From assembly GCA_002255575.1 (NCBI GenBank), contig NCAT01000012.1:20567-84566 (forward strand): a DNA stretch of 64,000 bases, given 5' to 3'. Within the stretch, counting starts at the first letter, position 1. Each line of letters starts with the position of its first letter. The notes below the pieces were generated by a model, which worked only from the letters and a program-made list of their open reading frames with translations, was not told where the DNA came from and did no database searches. The translations under genes were made by a program, and so were the position numbers. This DNA is from Acidocella sp. 20-57-95. Lineage in GTDB: Bacteria > Pseudomonadota > Alphaproteobacteria > Acetobacterales > Acetobacteraceae. This document shows positions 56,333 to 64,000 of the stretch, piece by piece.

Positions 56333-57153
56333 CCGGCTCTGCCCGGCTGGCCGGTGTTACGGGCTGGCCAGTGGCCCATTCCCGCTCGCCCCGGCTGCAC
56401 GGCACCTGGCTGGCGCGGTATTCCATTGATGGCGCTTATGTCCCGCTGCCCATCGCCCCGCAGGATTTTGCAACCGTGGTGCCGGCTTTGGCGAAAGCCG
56501 GGTTCGCCGGCCTGAATGTCACCATCCCGCACAAGGAAGCCGCCTTCGCCATTTGCGATGTGGTGGACCCAAGTGCCGCCCGCGCCGGGGCGGTCAACAC
56601 TTTGGTGTTCAGGAATGGCAAAATCACCGGCTCGAACACCGATGGCGCTGGCTTCATCGCCAATCTGCGGGCCCATGGCGTCAACCCTGCCGCGGGCCCG
56701 GCTTTGCTGCTGGGGGCCGGCGGTGCGGCGCGCGCCATCGGGGCGGCGTTGCAGGATGAAGGGGTGGCGGTGACCATCTGTAACCGTACCGCTGAGCGGG
56801 CGGCCGCACTCGCCCTACAATTACCCGGTGCAAAAACCCTACCCTGGGCGCAGCGCAGCGCGGCCTTGGCTGATTACGCCTTGTTAGTGAACACCACCTC
56901 GCTCGGTATGGCCAAACAGCCGCCCCTGGAGGTCGACCTCTCCGCCGCCCCCCACCACCTGGTGGTATCGGACATCGTGTATGTGCCGCTGCAAACCGCC
57001 TTGCTGGATGCCGCGCAGGCACGCGGCCTGCAAATTGTCGGCGGTCTGGGCATGTTGCTGCACCAGGCGGTGCTGGGCTTCGAAGCCTGGTTTGGCGTGA
57101 CGCCAGAGGTGGATGAAGCGCTTTATCGCATCGTCGCGGGGGATTTACTGTAA
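56320..57153 (+). CDS. aroE: Shikimate dehydrogenase AroE
   Basis: Reduces dehydroshikimate with NADPH. 277 residues. Shikimate site GWPVAHSRSPRLHG, catalytic Lys in NVTIPHKEAA, NTDGAGF, and the nucleotide loop LLGAGGAARAIGAAL. Ends overlapping coaE (TAATG). Confidence 0.95.
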   Translation: MRLLTGSARLAGVTGWPVAHSRSPRLHGTWLARYSIDGAYVPLPIAPQDFATVVPALAKAGFAGLNVTIPHKEAAFAICDVVDPSAARAGAVNTLVFRNGKITGSNTDGAGFIANLRAHGVNPAAGPALLLGAGGAARAIGAALQDEGVAVTICNRTAERAAALALQLPGAKTLPWAQRSAALADYALLVNTTSLGMAKQPPLEVDLSAAPHHLVVSDIVYVPLQTALLDAAQARGLQIVGGLGMLLHQAVLGFEAWFGVTPEVDEALYRIVAGDLL

Positions 57154-57740
57154 TGTTGGTTCTGGGCCTGACCGGCGGCATCGGCATGGGGAAATCCACC
57201 GTCGCCAAAATGTTCGCAAGCCTTGGTGTACCCACCTTCAATGCCGATGACGCCGTGCATGCTCTGCAAGCGCCGGGCGGCAAGGCCATGCCGCTACTCA
57301 CTCTGGCCTTCCCCGAAGCGGTTGAAGACGGCGTGCTGAACCGTGCGGTTTTGCGGGACATTGTGCTCACCGACCCGGACGGCATGCACGACCTTGAAAG
57401 CATCATGCACCCGCTGGTGCATAAGGAAGAAGCCTTGTTCCGCGCCCGCGCGTTCCGCAGTGGCGCGAAGGCGGTGTTGCTGGATATTCCGTTGTTATTT
57501 GAAACCGGCGCGCAGTTGCGGGTGAATAAAACCATTGTGGTTTCAGCGCCGCGCAATGTGCAAATCGCGCGGGTGCTGGCGCGTGGCATTCTGGATGAAC
57601 ATCAGATCAACGCGATCATCGCCAAGCAAATGCCGGATGCGCAAAAACGCGCTTTGGCAGATTATGTGATCCCCACCGGGCTTTCAAAATTCCATACGGT
57701 CCGCGCCGTGCACCGTCTGGCAAAGGAGCTGGGCCTATGA
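57153..57740 (+). CDS. coaE: Dephospho-CoA kinase
   Basis: Last step of coenzyme A synthesis. 195 residues, P-loop GLTGGIGMGKSTVAKMF at the start and LLDIPLLFETG in the CoA-binding region. The aroE-coaE-dnaQ order is common in alphaproteobacteria. Confidence 0.95.
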   Translation: MLVLGLTGGIGMGKSTVAKMFASLGVPTFNADDAVHALQAPGGKAMPLLTLAFPEAVEDGVLNRAVLRDIVLTDPDGMHDLESIMHPLVHKEEALFRARAFRSGAKAVLLDIPLLFETGAQLRVNKTIVVSAPRNVQIARVLARGILDEHQINAIIAKQMPDAQKRALADYVIPTGLSKFHTVRAVHRLAKELGL

Positions 57741-58411
57741 TCCGTTCAGTTTTATTCGACACTGAAACCACCGGGCTAGACCCGCTGACCGGCGATCGGG
57801 TGATTGAAATTGCCGCGATTGAACTGATCAATGACCTGCCAACCGAAAAGCAATTCCATGTGCTGCTGGACCCGGAACGCGATATTCCGATGGAGAGTAC
57901 GCGCGTGCACGGCATTACCAATGCCCATGTGGAAGGCAAACCGAAATTCGCTGAGATTGCCGATGAGATGCTGGCATTTTTTGGCGATGCAAAATTAGTG
58001 GCCCATAACGCGCCGTTCGATTTTGGCTTTATCGATGCCGAACTTGCCCGCATCGGCAAACCGAAGTTGGACCAGGCGCGCATGGTCGATACGTTGGTGC
58101 TGGCCAAAGCGCGCTTCCCGGGTATGCCCAATAGCTTGGATGCTCTGTGCCGGCGCTTTGAAATCGACATCTCAGCCCGTACCACCCATAACGCGCTGCT
58201 GGACTGTAAATTGCTGGCGGAAGTTTACGTGGAACTCACCGGCGGGCGCCAGCGCGGGCTCATACTGGAAACCGAACAGGCCTTGAGTTTTGCCCAGTAT
58301 GAGCGTACCGGCCCCCGCACGCCGCGCAAGATGGTGGTGAGCCAAGAGGCACAGGAGCGGCACGCAAAATTTATCGAGCGGTTGAAAGACCCGGTTTGGA
58401 AATTGCTCTGA
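57737..58411 (+). CDS. dnaQ: DNA polymerase III epsilon subunit
   Basis: Proofreading 3'-5' exonuclease, 224 residues. Exo I FDTETTGLDP, Exo II VAHNAPFDFGF and Exo III HNALLDCKLLAEVY give the full DEDDh set. ATGA overlap with coaE. The gap 58412-58542 that follows is AT-rich with a short stem (58522-58539) and no gene. Confidence 0.94.
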   Translation: MIRSVLFDTETTGLDPLTGDRVIEIAAIELINDLPTEKQFHVLLDPERDIPMESTRVHGITNAHVEGKPKFAEIADEMLAFFGDAKLVAHNAPFDFGFIDAELARIGKPKLDQARMVDTLVLAKARFPGMPNSLDALCRRFEIDISARTTHNALLDCKLLAEVYVELTGGRQRGLILETEQALSFAQYERTGPRTPRKMVVSQEAQERHAKFIERLKDPVWKLL

Positions 58412-58542
58412 CATTGCCTGATTTTGCAAAATACGCCGAAGTTTTTTTAGCACATTTTCGAAAAATAATTTTTACTAACAGAATGTTACAATAAACTCCT
58501 GAGGCGAATGTGTCACGTGTAGCATTGCAAACGCAATGTTAT

Positions 58543-59310
58543 TCAAACAACACAGACCGCATCGCCCGGCTTAATCTGCCCGCCCACCAGCACCTCCGCG
58601 AACACGCCGAGCTCGATATGGCCAAAGCCGCGCTTGAGCTCCAACACCGGGTTGGCATCGCGCAACCCGGTATCCGGGTTCACTGTGGTGGCGCCGCAAC
58701 GGTCGATGCGTTCCTGCACCGCAAGGCGCGTCTCACCGATGGCGATTTCGCGCCCCAGCCAATTAAACTCCGCCCAGGGTTCGATATCCTCAACGTATAA
58801 ATTGGCGCGGAAGCGCCGCTTATCGCGCACCGCACCGGCGGCTTGCTCTAATGCCTGCAATGAGCCCAGCCCAATCAAGCTCACCACCTGGCTTTGATGG
58901 TCGCAAAAACTATGGGCCTCCACATAATGAAAGCTGGGGGCGCGGCCAGCCGGGCCAAAGCGGGCTTCATCGCCCAGATAATAGGTCAAAAACCGCGCAA
59001 TCGCCGCTTGTCCTTCGGGGCTGAAGGGTGAGGCTTCAAAGGCCCCGCCATCCGGGGCGGTGAAGCCCAGTAGCCCGGCCGCTTCATCAAAGCGGGTTTG
59101 CAACAGGGTGATGGAGGCGTTTTTCAGCAAACACATAAAATTGGATTTGGAGACCCAAGCTGGGTTGGCAGCATCAAACGCGCCATCGCCTTGTGCTAGC
59201 GCAAAGGCCCGGTCCCAGGGAATGCAGCGGCCAGGGCTTAAGGCCGCTTGGTTAAGCCGCTCGGGTGTCAGGCCTTTGACCGGGTAGCGGTAAAGCGATT
59301 CAATGCGCAT
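58543..59310 (-). CDS. MOSC domain protein
   Basis: 255 residues: an N-terminal beta-barrel part (MRIESLYRYPVKGLTPE) and a C-terminal MOSC domain with RFRANLYVEDIEPWAEFNWLG-like core and RIDRCGATTVNPDTG. The conserved cysteine in RCGAT is the family sulfur/molybdenum-cofactor residue. Similar to YcbX/mARC-type proteins; substrate unknown. Confidence 0.85.
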   Translation of the reverse strand: MRIESLYRYPVKGLTPERLNQAALSPGRCIPWDRAFALAQGDGAFDAANPAWVSKSNFMCLLKNASITLLQTRFDEAAGLLGFTAPDGGAFEASPFSPEGQAAIARFLTYYLGDEARFGPAGRAPSFHYVEAHSFCDHQSQVVSLIGLGSLQALEQAAGAVRDKRRFRANLYVEDIEPWAEFNWLGREIAIGETRLAVQERIDRCGATTVNPDTGLRDANPVLELKRGFGHIELGVFAEVLVGGQIKPGDAVCVV

Positions 59311-59323
59311 GGGTAAAAATCCT

Positions 59324-59352
59324 CTTGAGCCAAATCATGGCATTGCCCATAT
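59324..59352 (+). promoter_or_regulatory. RpoH (sigma-32) type promoter of clpB
   Basis: CTTGAG (59324-59329) and CCATAT (59347-59352) with a 17-base spacer fit the heat-shock consensus, about 75 bases before the clpB start. Confidence 0.6.
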
Positions 59353-59426
59353 CTACGGAGCAAGCTTTCACCGTTGCCTATTGAGGGGCGGAGAAGGCGG
59401 TTGCCTGATGAAGAAGGAACCAAACT

Positions 59427-62006
59427 ATGGATTTTGAGAAATTTACCGAGCGTGCCCGCGGCTTCGTGCAAGCGGCCCAGACCATCGCCGTGCGTGAATA
59501 TAACCAGCAAATCACGCCGGAGCATTTACTAAAAGCGTTGCTGGACGATGAAGAAGGCGCGGCCAGCGGGCTGATCCGCGCGGCGGGCGGTGACCCGGCG
59601 GCGGCGAAGCTGGCGGTAGATGCCGCTGTTGCCCGCGTGCCGAAAGTGCAGGGGGCCGGTGCCGGCCAGCCCAACATCACGCCCGATTTGGTGCGGGTGC
59701 TGGATGCCGCGCAGCAACAAGCCACCAAAGCGGGCGATGAATATGTCGCGCAGGACCGCTTATTGGTGGCGCTTGCCGCCAGCGACACGGCGGCCGGGCG
59801 GGCCCTAAAAGCCTCGGGCGCCACCGCGCAGGCCATTGAGCGGGCGGTGAATGACATTCGCAAAGGCCGCAAAGTGGATTCCGCCACCGCCGAGCAGCAA
59901 TTTGATGCACTGAAAAAATATGCCCGGGACGTGACGCAACTGGCGCGCGACCAGAAATTGGACCCGGTGATTGGCCGCGATGAGGAAATTCGCCGTACCA
60001 TCCAGGTGCTGGCCCGCCGCACCAAGAACAACCCGGTTCTGATCGGTGAACCCGGCGTTGGCAAAACCGCGATTGTGGAAGGCCTCGCATTGCGGATTGT
60101 CAATGGCGACGTGCCAGAGAGCCTGCGCAACAAGCGCGTGATGGCGCTGGATTTGGGCGCGTTGGTCGCGGGTGCAAAATTCCGGGGCGAATTTGAAGAA
60201 CGCTTGAAAGCGGTGCTGAAAGACATTGAAGCCGCCGAAGGCGAGGTGATTTTATTCATCGATGAGATGCACACGCTGATCGGTGCCGGCAAAGCGGATG
60301 GCGCGATGGATGCCTCGAACTTGCTGAAGCCCGAATTGGCGCGCGGCGCGTTGCATTGTGTAGGTGCCACCACATTGGATGAATATCGCAAACATGTGGA
60401 AAAAGACGCTGCCCTGGCGCGGCGCTTTCAGCCGGTGTTCGTGGATGAGCCAAGTGTGGCGGATACCATTTCAATTCTGCGCGGCATTAAAGAGAAGTAC
60501 GAGCTGCATCATGGGGTGCGCATTGCCGACGCCGCGCTGGTGGCGGCGGCCACACTTTCCAACCGCTACATCACCGACCGGTTTTTGCCGGATAAAGCCA
60601 TCGATTTGATGGACGAAGCTGGCTCGCGCTTGCGTATGCAGGTGGATAGCAAGCCAGAGGAATTGGATGAGCTGGACCGGCGGCTGATCCAGCTGAAAAT
60701 AGAGCGCGAGGCCCTGCGTAAGGAAGACGATGCAGCCTCGCGCGAGCGGCTGGGCAAGCTCGAACATGAGTTGGCCGCGTTGGAAGAAAAGTCCGACGTG
60801 CTGACCACCAAATGGAAGGCCGAGAAGGACCAACTGACCGAGACGCAGAAGCTGAAGGAGCAGTTGGACCAAGCCCGCAATGATGTGGAGTTGGCGCAGC
60901 GCAAAGGTGATCTGGCACGCGCTTCCGAGCTGATGTACGGCACCATCCCCGCCCTTGAGAAGCAATTGGCGGAACACAACGAAGGCCGGCTGGCAAACGA
61001 CGCCGTCACCGAGGAAAGCATCGCCGCCATTGTTTCCCGCTGGACCGGCGTGCCGGTGGAGAAAATGCTGGAAGGTGAGCGCGGCAAGCTGTTGCGGATG
61101 GAAGATAGTCTGCGCAAACGGGTGGTTGGGCAGGAGGCCGCACTGCTGGCGGTTTCCAATGCCGTGCGCCGCGCCCGGGCGGGCTTGCAAGATCCGGGGC
61201 GGCCGATTGGCAGCTTCCTGTTCTTAGGCCCAACCGGCGTGGGTAAAACGGAACTCACCAAGGCTTTGGCCGAATTCCTGTTCGATGATGAGCGGGCGAT
61301 GGTGCGGATCGACATGAGCGAGTTCATGGAGAAGCACGCGGTCTCGCGGTTGATCGGCGCCCCGCCAGGCTATGTCGGGTATGATGAAGGTGGTGTTTTG
61401 ACCGAAGCGGTGCGCCGCCGGCCTTATCAAGTCATCCTGTTCGATGAGGTCGAGAAGGCGCATGAGGATGTGTTCAATATTCTGCTGCAGGTGCTCGATG
61501 ATGGGCGGCTAACCGACGGGCAGGGCCGCACGGTGGATTTCCGCAACACCATCATCGTGCTCACATCTAACCTTGGCAGTGATATTCTGGCGGCCCAGCC
61601 GGAAGGTGAGGATGTGCGGATGGCCGAAGCCGGGGTGATGGCGCGGGTACGGGAGCATTTCCGGCCGGAGTTTCTGAACCGTCTCGATGAAATCGTGCTG
61701 TTCCGGCGGCTGCAGCGCTCTGACATGGGAACGATTGTGACCATTCAGTTGAAGCATCTGGAGGCGTTGCTGGCGGATCGGAATATTCACATCACACTCG
61801 ACCAAGCCGCGCGCGATTGGCTGGCCGAGGCCGGGTATGACCCGGTTTACGGGGCGCGGCCTTTGAAGCGCGTGATCCAGCGCAATCTGCAAAACCCGCT
61901 GGCCGGGCTAATTTTGGAGGGCGCAGTGAAGGATGGCGAGACGGTGACGGTGTCTGCCACCGAATCTGGGCTGGTGATCGCCGGGCATCTGGCGGAAGCG
62001 GCTTAG
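59427..62006 (+). CDS. clpB: ATP-dependent chaperone ClpB
   Basis: Disaggregase that works with DnaK. 859 residues: N domain (about 1-145), first AAA domain with [13 protein letters not shown], coiled-coil middle domain (about 405-525, rich in Glu/Lys/Gln), second AAA domain with [14 protein letters not shown] and [12 protein letters not shown]. Full length. A good AAGGA site and a RpoH-type promoter lie upstream. Confidence 0.97.
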   Translation: MDFEKFTERARGFVQAAQTIAVREYNQQITPEHLLKALLDDEEGAASGLIRAAGGDPAAAKLAVDAAVARVPKVQGAGAGQPNITPDLVRVLDAAQQQATKAGDEYVAQDRLLVALAASDTAAGRALKASGATAQAIERAVNDIRKGRKVDSATAEQQFDALKKYARDVTQLARDQKLDPVIGRDEEIRRTIQVLARRTKNNPVLIGEPGVGKTAIVEGLALRIVNGDVPESLRNKRVMALDLGALVAGAKFRGEFEERLKAVLKDIEAAEGEVILFIDEMHTLIGAGKADGAMDASNLLKPELARGALHCVGATTLDEYRKHVEKDAALARRFQPVFVDEPSVADTISILRGIKEKYELHHGVRIADAALVAAATLSNRYITDRFLPDKAIDLMDEAGSRLRMQVDSKPEELDELDRRLIQLKIEREALRKEDDAASRERLGKLEHELAALEEKSDVLTTKWKAEKDQLTETQKLKEQLDQARNDVELAQRKGDLARASELMYGTIPALEKQLAEHNEGRLANDAVTEESIAAIVSRWTGVPVEKMLEGERGKLLRMEDSLRKRVVGQEAALLAVSNAVRRARAGLQDPGRPIGSFLFLGPTGVGKTELTKALAEFLFDDERAMVRIDMSEFMEKHAVSRLIGAPPGYVGYDEGGVLTEAVRRRPYQVILFDEVEKAHEDVFNILLQVLDDGRLTDGQGRTVDFRNTIIVLTSNLGSDILAAQPEGEDVRMAEAGVMARVREHFRPEFLNRLDEIVLFRRLQRSDMGTIVTIQLKHLEALLADRNIHITLDQAARDWLAEAGYDPVYGARPLKRVIQRNLQNPLAGLILEGAVKDGETVTVSATESGLVIAGHLAEAA

Positions 62007-62015
62007 GGCAGACGG

Positions 62016-62621
62016 TTAACCGGTTGACCAGGCGATCCAGCACCCGACGCCGGCAAGGGCAAAAGCGAAGCCCTTGCCGGTGGTTGCCATGAGGCCCCGA
62101 TTTGCAATGATTGGCCGCAGCGTGCCCGCCAAGCTGATAATGATCACATGAATGGTGCTGGCGATGAGGATGTAAACGGTCGAGAGAATCAGCACCTGCC
62201 GCTCAGGTGGGGTGGCCGAATTTACAAAGGGCGGGAGTACGATTGCGAAGAACACGAAGGACTTGGGGCTGAGCAGATTGGCGAAGAGCCCGCGCAGGAA
62301 AAACCGCTGTTCGGCGCCGATGTCTGTGGTGTCGAATTTGGTGTCGGTGTGCCAGGACTCCCAGGCAAGATAGAAAAAATAGGCGACCCCGGCCCAGCGG
62401 AGTGCCTGGTATAGCAGGGGTGATGCCGAGATAACCTCGGACAATCCGAGCCCAGCCGCCAATCCTGCGCCCGCCAGCCCGATGGCAACACCAATTGCGG
62501 CTGCGAAGCCGGCGCGGCGGCCCTTTTGCATGCTGACAAGCGCCAGATAGGTCATGTTTGGGCCAGGGGTCAGCTCGATCAGCAGGCAAGTGAGGCAAAA
62601 TGCGAGGATTGTTGGTGACAT
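62016..62621 (-). CDS. LysE/RhtB family exporter
   Basis: 201 residues, five to six helices, with the family start LLIELTPGPNMTYLALVSMQ and GLFANLLSPKSFVFF. Amino-acid exporter of the RhtB group; substrate unknown. ATG 62621 gives the typical N terminus. Convergent with clpB. Confidence 0.88.
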   Translation of the reverse strand: MSPTILAFCLTCLLIELTPGPNMTYLALVSMQKGRRAGFAAAIGVAIGLAGAGLAAGLGLSEVISASPLLYQALRWAGVAYFFYLAWESWHTDTKFDTTDIGAEQRFFLRGLFANLLSPKSFVFFAIVLPPFVNSATPPERQVLILSTVYILIASTIHVIIISLAGTLRPIIANRGLMATTGKGFAFALAGVGCWIAWSTG

Positions 62622-62747
62622 AAAGTTTACCAGTTCACGGCCAGATATCAGCATGGCGATGAGCAAAGCGCCAGTTAAGGTACTGAAGTGTCAAGTCCGG
62701 GCGATGATTCTGGGATAAGGCGAGGGCTGAACAGATGGAGACTAGGT

Positions 62748-63338
62748 ATGAAAAAGACAGCTTTATTGGTGATTGACGTGCAGAATATCTATGCGGCGCC
62801 GGAATCGCCGCTGTATGTGAGCTCGATTGAACAATCATTGCAAAATATCAATGCGCTGGCTGAGGCTTTTGCAAAGGCCGGGAAGCCGGTGGTGTATGTA
62901 CGCCATGCGCATCGGGCGGATGGGCGGGATGCTGGCCGGATGTTTGATTTTGGCGGTGCGGCGGAACCGGTGAGTTTTGTGGAAGGTGAACCGGAATCAG
63001 CTTATGTGCCGGGCTTAAAAATTGTGCCGGGGGCGTTGCACATCACCAAGCGCCGCTATTCCAGCTTCGAGGGTACGGAGCTTGATGCAATTTTGCGCAC
63101 GCTTGGCGTGAACACGGTCGCAATCACAGGCTACATGACGAATTTCTGCTGCGATACGACAGCCCGTTCAGCGCATGACCGCGACTATTTTGTGGATTTT
63201 ATTGCCGATGCCACAGGCGCACCGGCCTTGAGTGAAACCTATACGGAGGCTCATATTATTGAGGCTGTGACGACCACTTTGGCGGCCGGCTTTGCGCAGA
63301 TTCATGACACCAAAACCTATCTGCAAAGCATCGCTTAA
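62748..63338 (+). CDS. Isochorismatase-like cysteine hydrolase
   Basis: 196 residues. Catalytic Asp in LLVIDVQNIY, Lys in ITKRRYSSF and Cys in TGYMTNFCCDTTARSA. Amidohydrolase such as nicotinamidase or a ureidoacrylate-type enzyme; substrate not predictable. GGAG precedes ATG 62748. Confidence 0.87.
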   Translation: MKKTALLVIDVQNIYAAPESPLYVSSIEQSLQNINALAEAFAKAGKPVVYVRHAHRADGRDAGRMFDFGGAAEPVSFVEGEPESAYVPGLKIVPGALHITKRRYSSFEGTELDAILRTLGVNTVAITGYMTNFCCDTTARSAHDRDYFVDFIADATGAPALSETYTEAHIIEAVTTTLAAGFAQIHDTKTYLQSIA

Positions 63339-63477
63339 ACGGCGTTATGCAGTTCGAGCATAGCCGCTAAGCCTGTGCCGAAATCTATCGTTTTGTTGCG
63401 GTGCGGCAGGAGGATAGCTTGTAAACCCGAGGAAAATCCTTGGGTTTTTCGGTGGCGATGGAGAGGCTGTCATAGCG

Positions 63478-63508
63478 TTGACATACGGCGTCGTTGAGGC
63501 GTAGAAGG
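63478..63508 (+). promoter_or_regulatory. Possible rRNA operon promoter
   Basis: Perfect TTGACA (63478-63483) followed after 18 bases by TAGAAG (4 of 6 to TATAAT), about 410 bases before the 16S gene. It lies before the terminator-like hairpin at 63539, so it would need antitermination; weakly supported. Confidence 0.3.
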
Positions 63509-63538
63509 CGCACCTCGCTGCGCTCCAGCGGTCGGCAC

Positions 63539-63565
63539 AAAGGTACCGGAAACGGTGCCTTTTAT
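63539..63565 (+). terminator. Hairpin with GAAA tetraloop and T run in the rrn leader
   Basis: AAAGGTACCG (63539-63548) pairs with CGGTGCCTTT (63553-63562), one G-T wobble, around a GAAA loop, then TTTTA. Most simply it ends transcripts from the hydrolase gene before the rRNA operon. Confidence 0.65.
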
Positions 63566-63600
63566 GTTGGCTAAAAGAGTGAAGCGAAAAGATTTGCGTA

Positions 63601-63612
63601 TGTTCTTTGACA
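63601..63612 (+). promoter_or_regulatory. boxA-like antitermination site
   Basis: TGTTCTTTGACA matches the boxA of rRNA leaders (TGCTCTTTGACA). The rest of 63613-63920 is leader with no other feature I can name. Confidence 0.7.
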
Positions 63613-63920
63613 ATTGAATAGGCTGGGAAGGGATACGTTGGTGGCGTTGATTTGTTGCTGCGCGAGCGGTGATAGATGATCTGGACGTAAGTTTGGATTG
63701 TGATTTGGTTGGTTATGTACTTGGTTTGTCCGGTTCATGGCTGATTAAATTTGGCAACGTTTCTGATGTTATCTCTTTTGAAATAGCGTTTTGAAATGTT
63801 TTGAATGGTTATCTGGTGGGGCAACTTGCTGGGTAGCAACTATATGTGAGCTGGGCTTTCGTTTTGTTTGAAGCGAAGAAAGCTTGTGAATAATTAGCTA
63901 GGATAGTTTTGAACGGGATG

Positions 63921-64000
63921 AACTTGAGAGTTTGATCCTGGCTCAGAGCGAACGCTGGCGGCATGCTTAACACATGCAAGTCGCACGGTCAGCAATGGCA
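63921..64000 (+). rRNA. rrs: 16S ribosomal RNA, 5' end (partial)
   Basis: Begins AACTTGAGAGTTTGATCCTG and continues with GGCTCAGAGCGAACGCTGGC and GCATGCTTAACACATGCAAG, the universal 5' end in an alphaproteobacterial form. It runs off the right edge of the window. Confidence 0.97.

Noticed and set aside
58522..58539. Terminator between dnaQ and the MOSC gene
   Set aside because: The stem is only 6-7 pairs with no T run; too weak to list.

Overview
The window looks like a chromosome segment of an aerobic, bacteriochlorophyll-containing alphaproteobacterium, most likely an acidophile of the family Acetobacteraceae close to Acidiphilium. The evidence is a complete purple-bacterial photosynthesis gene cluster, a reaction-centre L subunit with Glu instead of His at position L168 (so far the mark of the zinc-bacteriochlorophyll reaction centres of Acidiphilium), and an alphaproteobacterial 16S rRNA 5' end at the right edge. 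Base composition looks lower than is usual for Acidiphilium (impression only, not counted), so a related but different genus is possible.

Left half, 1-24.5 kb: photosynthesis gene cluster. Order: bchF (minus, running off to the left), then aerR/ppaA - ppsR - bchG - tspO - bchI - bchD - bchO - crtI - crtB - a 57-residue small gene (all plus), crtC and crtD (minus), then crtE - crtF - bchC - bchX - bchY - bchZ - pufB - pufA - pufL - pufM - pufC (plus). Many junctions are 4-base ATGA/GTGA overlaps. The three regulatory gaps (bchF/aerR, crtD/crtE, crtF/bchC) hold TGT-N12-ACA palindromes, the operator type of PpsR/CrtJ. The encoded PpsR lacks cysteines at both positions of the known redox switch. 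pufQ, pufX, bchP and lhaA are not seen here; puhA, acsF/bchE and bchNBHLM would have to lie outside.

24.1-25.4 kb: an accessory stretch with an unknown membrane protein, a possible gene remnant and an orphan protein with an aberrant P-loop. 25.5-34.1 kb: a LysR regulator and an NAD-dependent molybdenum formate dehydrogenase operon (fdsGBA, fdhD, fdsD), then an oxalate/formate-family MFS transporter with a 37-residue companion membrane protein. 34.1-37.8 kb: DUF429 protein, small basic protein and a THI5/NMT1-type ABC importer whose binding-protein gene is frameshifted. 37.9-44.7 kb: DUF1491 protein, a secreted serpin, thiD-glmM-folP, a hydrolase, a GST and a PCu(A)C-like protein with an incomplete copper site.

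44.7-55.1 kb (minus): a polyamine block (two tandem APC permeases, agmatine deiminase, N-carbamoylputrescine amidase, a glutamine-synthetase-like ligase, a class III aminotransferase), then pterin dehydratase and argD-argF. 55.2-63.3 kb: housekeeping genes (GT87 membrane protein, aroE-coaE-dnaQ, MOSC protein, clpB with a RpoH-like promoter, LysE exporter, isochorismatase-like hydrolase). 63.3-64.0 kb: rRNA leader with a terminator-like hairpin and boxA, then the start of 16S rRNA. No tRNA, CRISPR array or insertion sequence was recognised.
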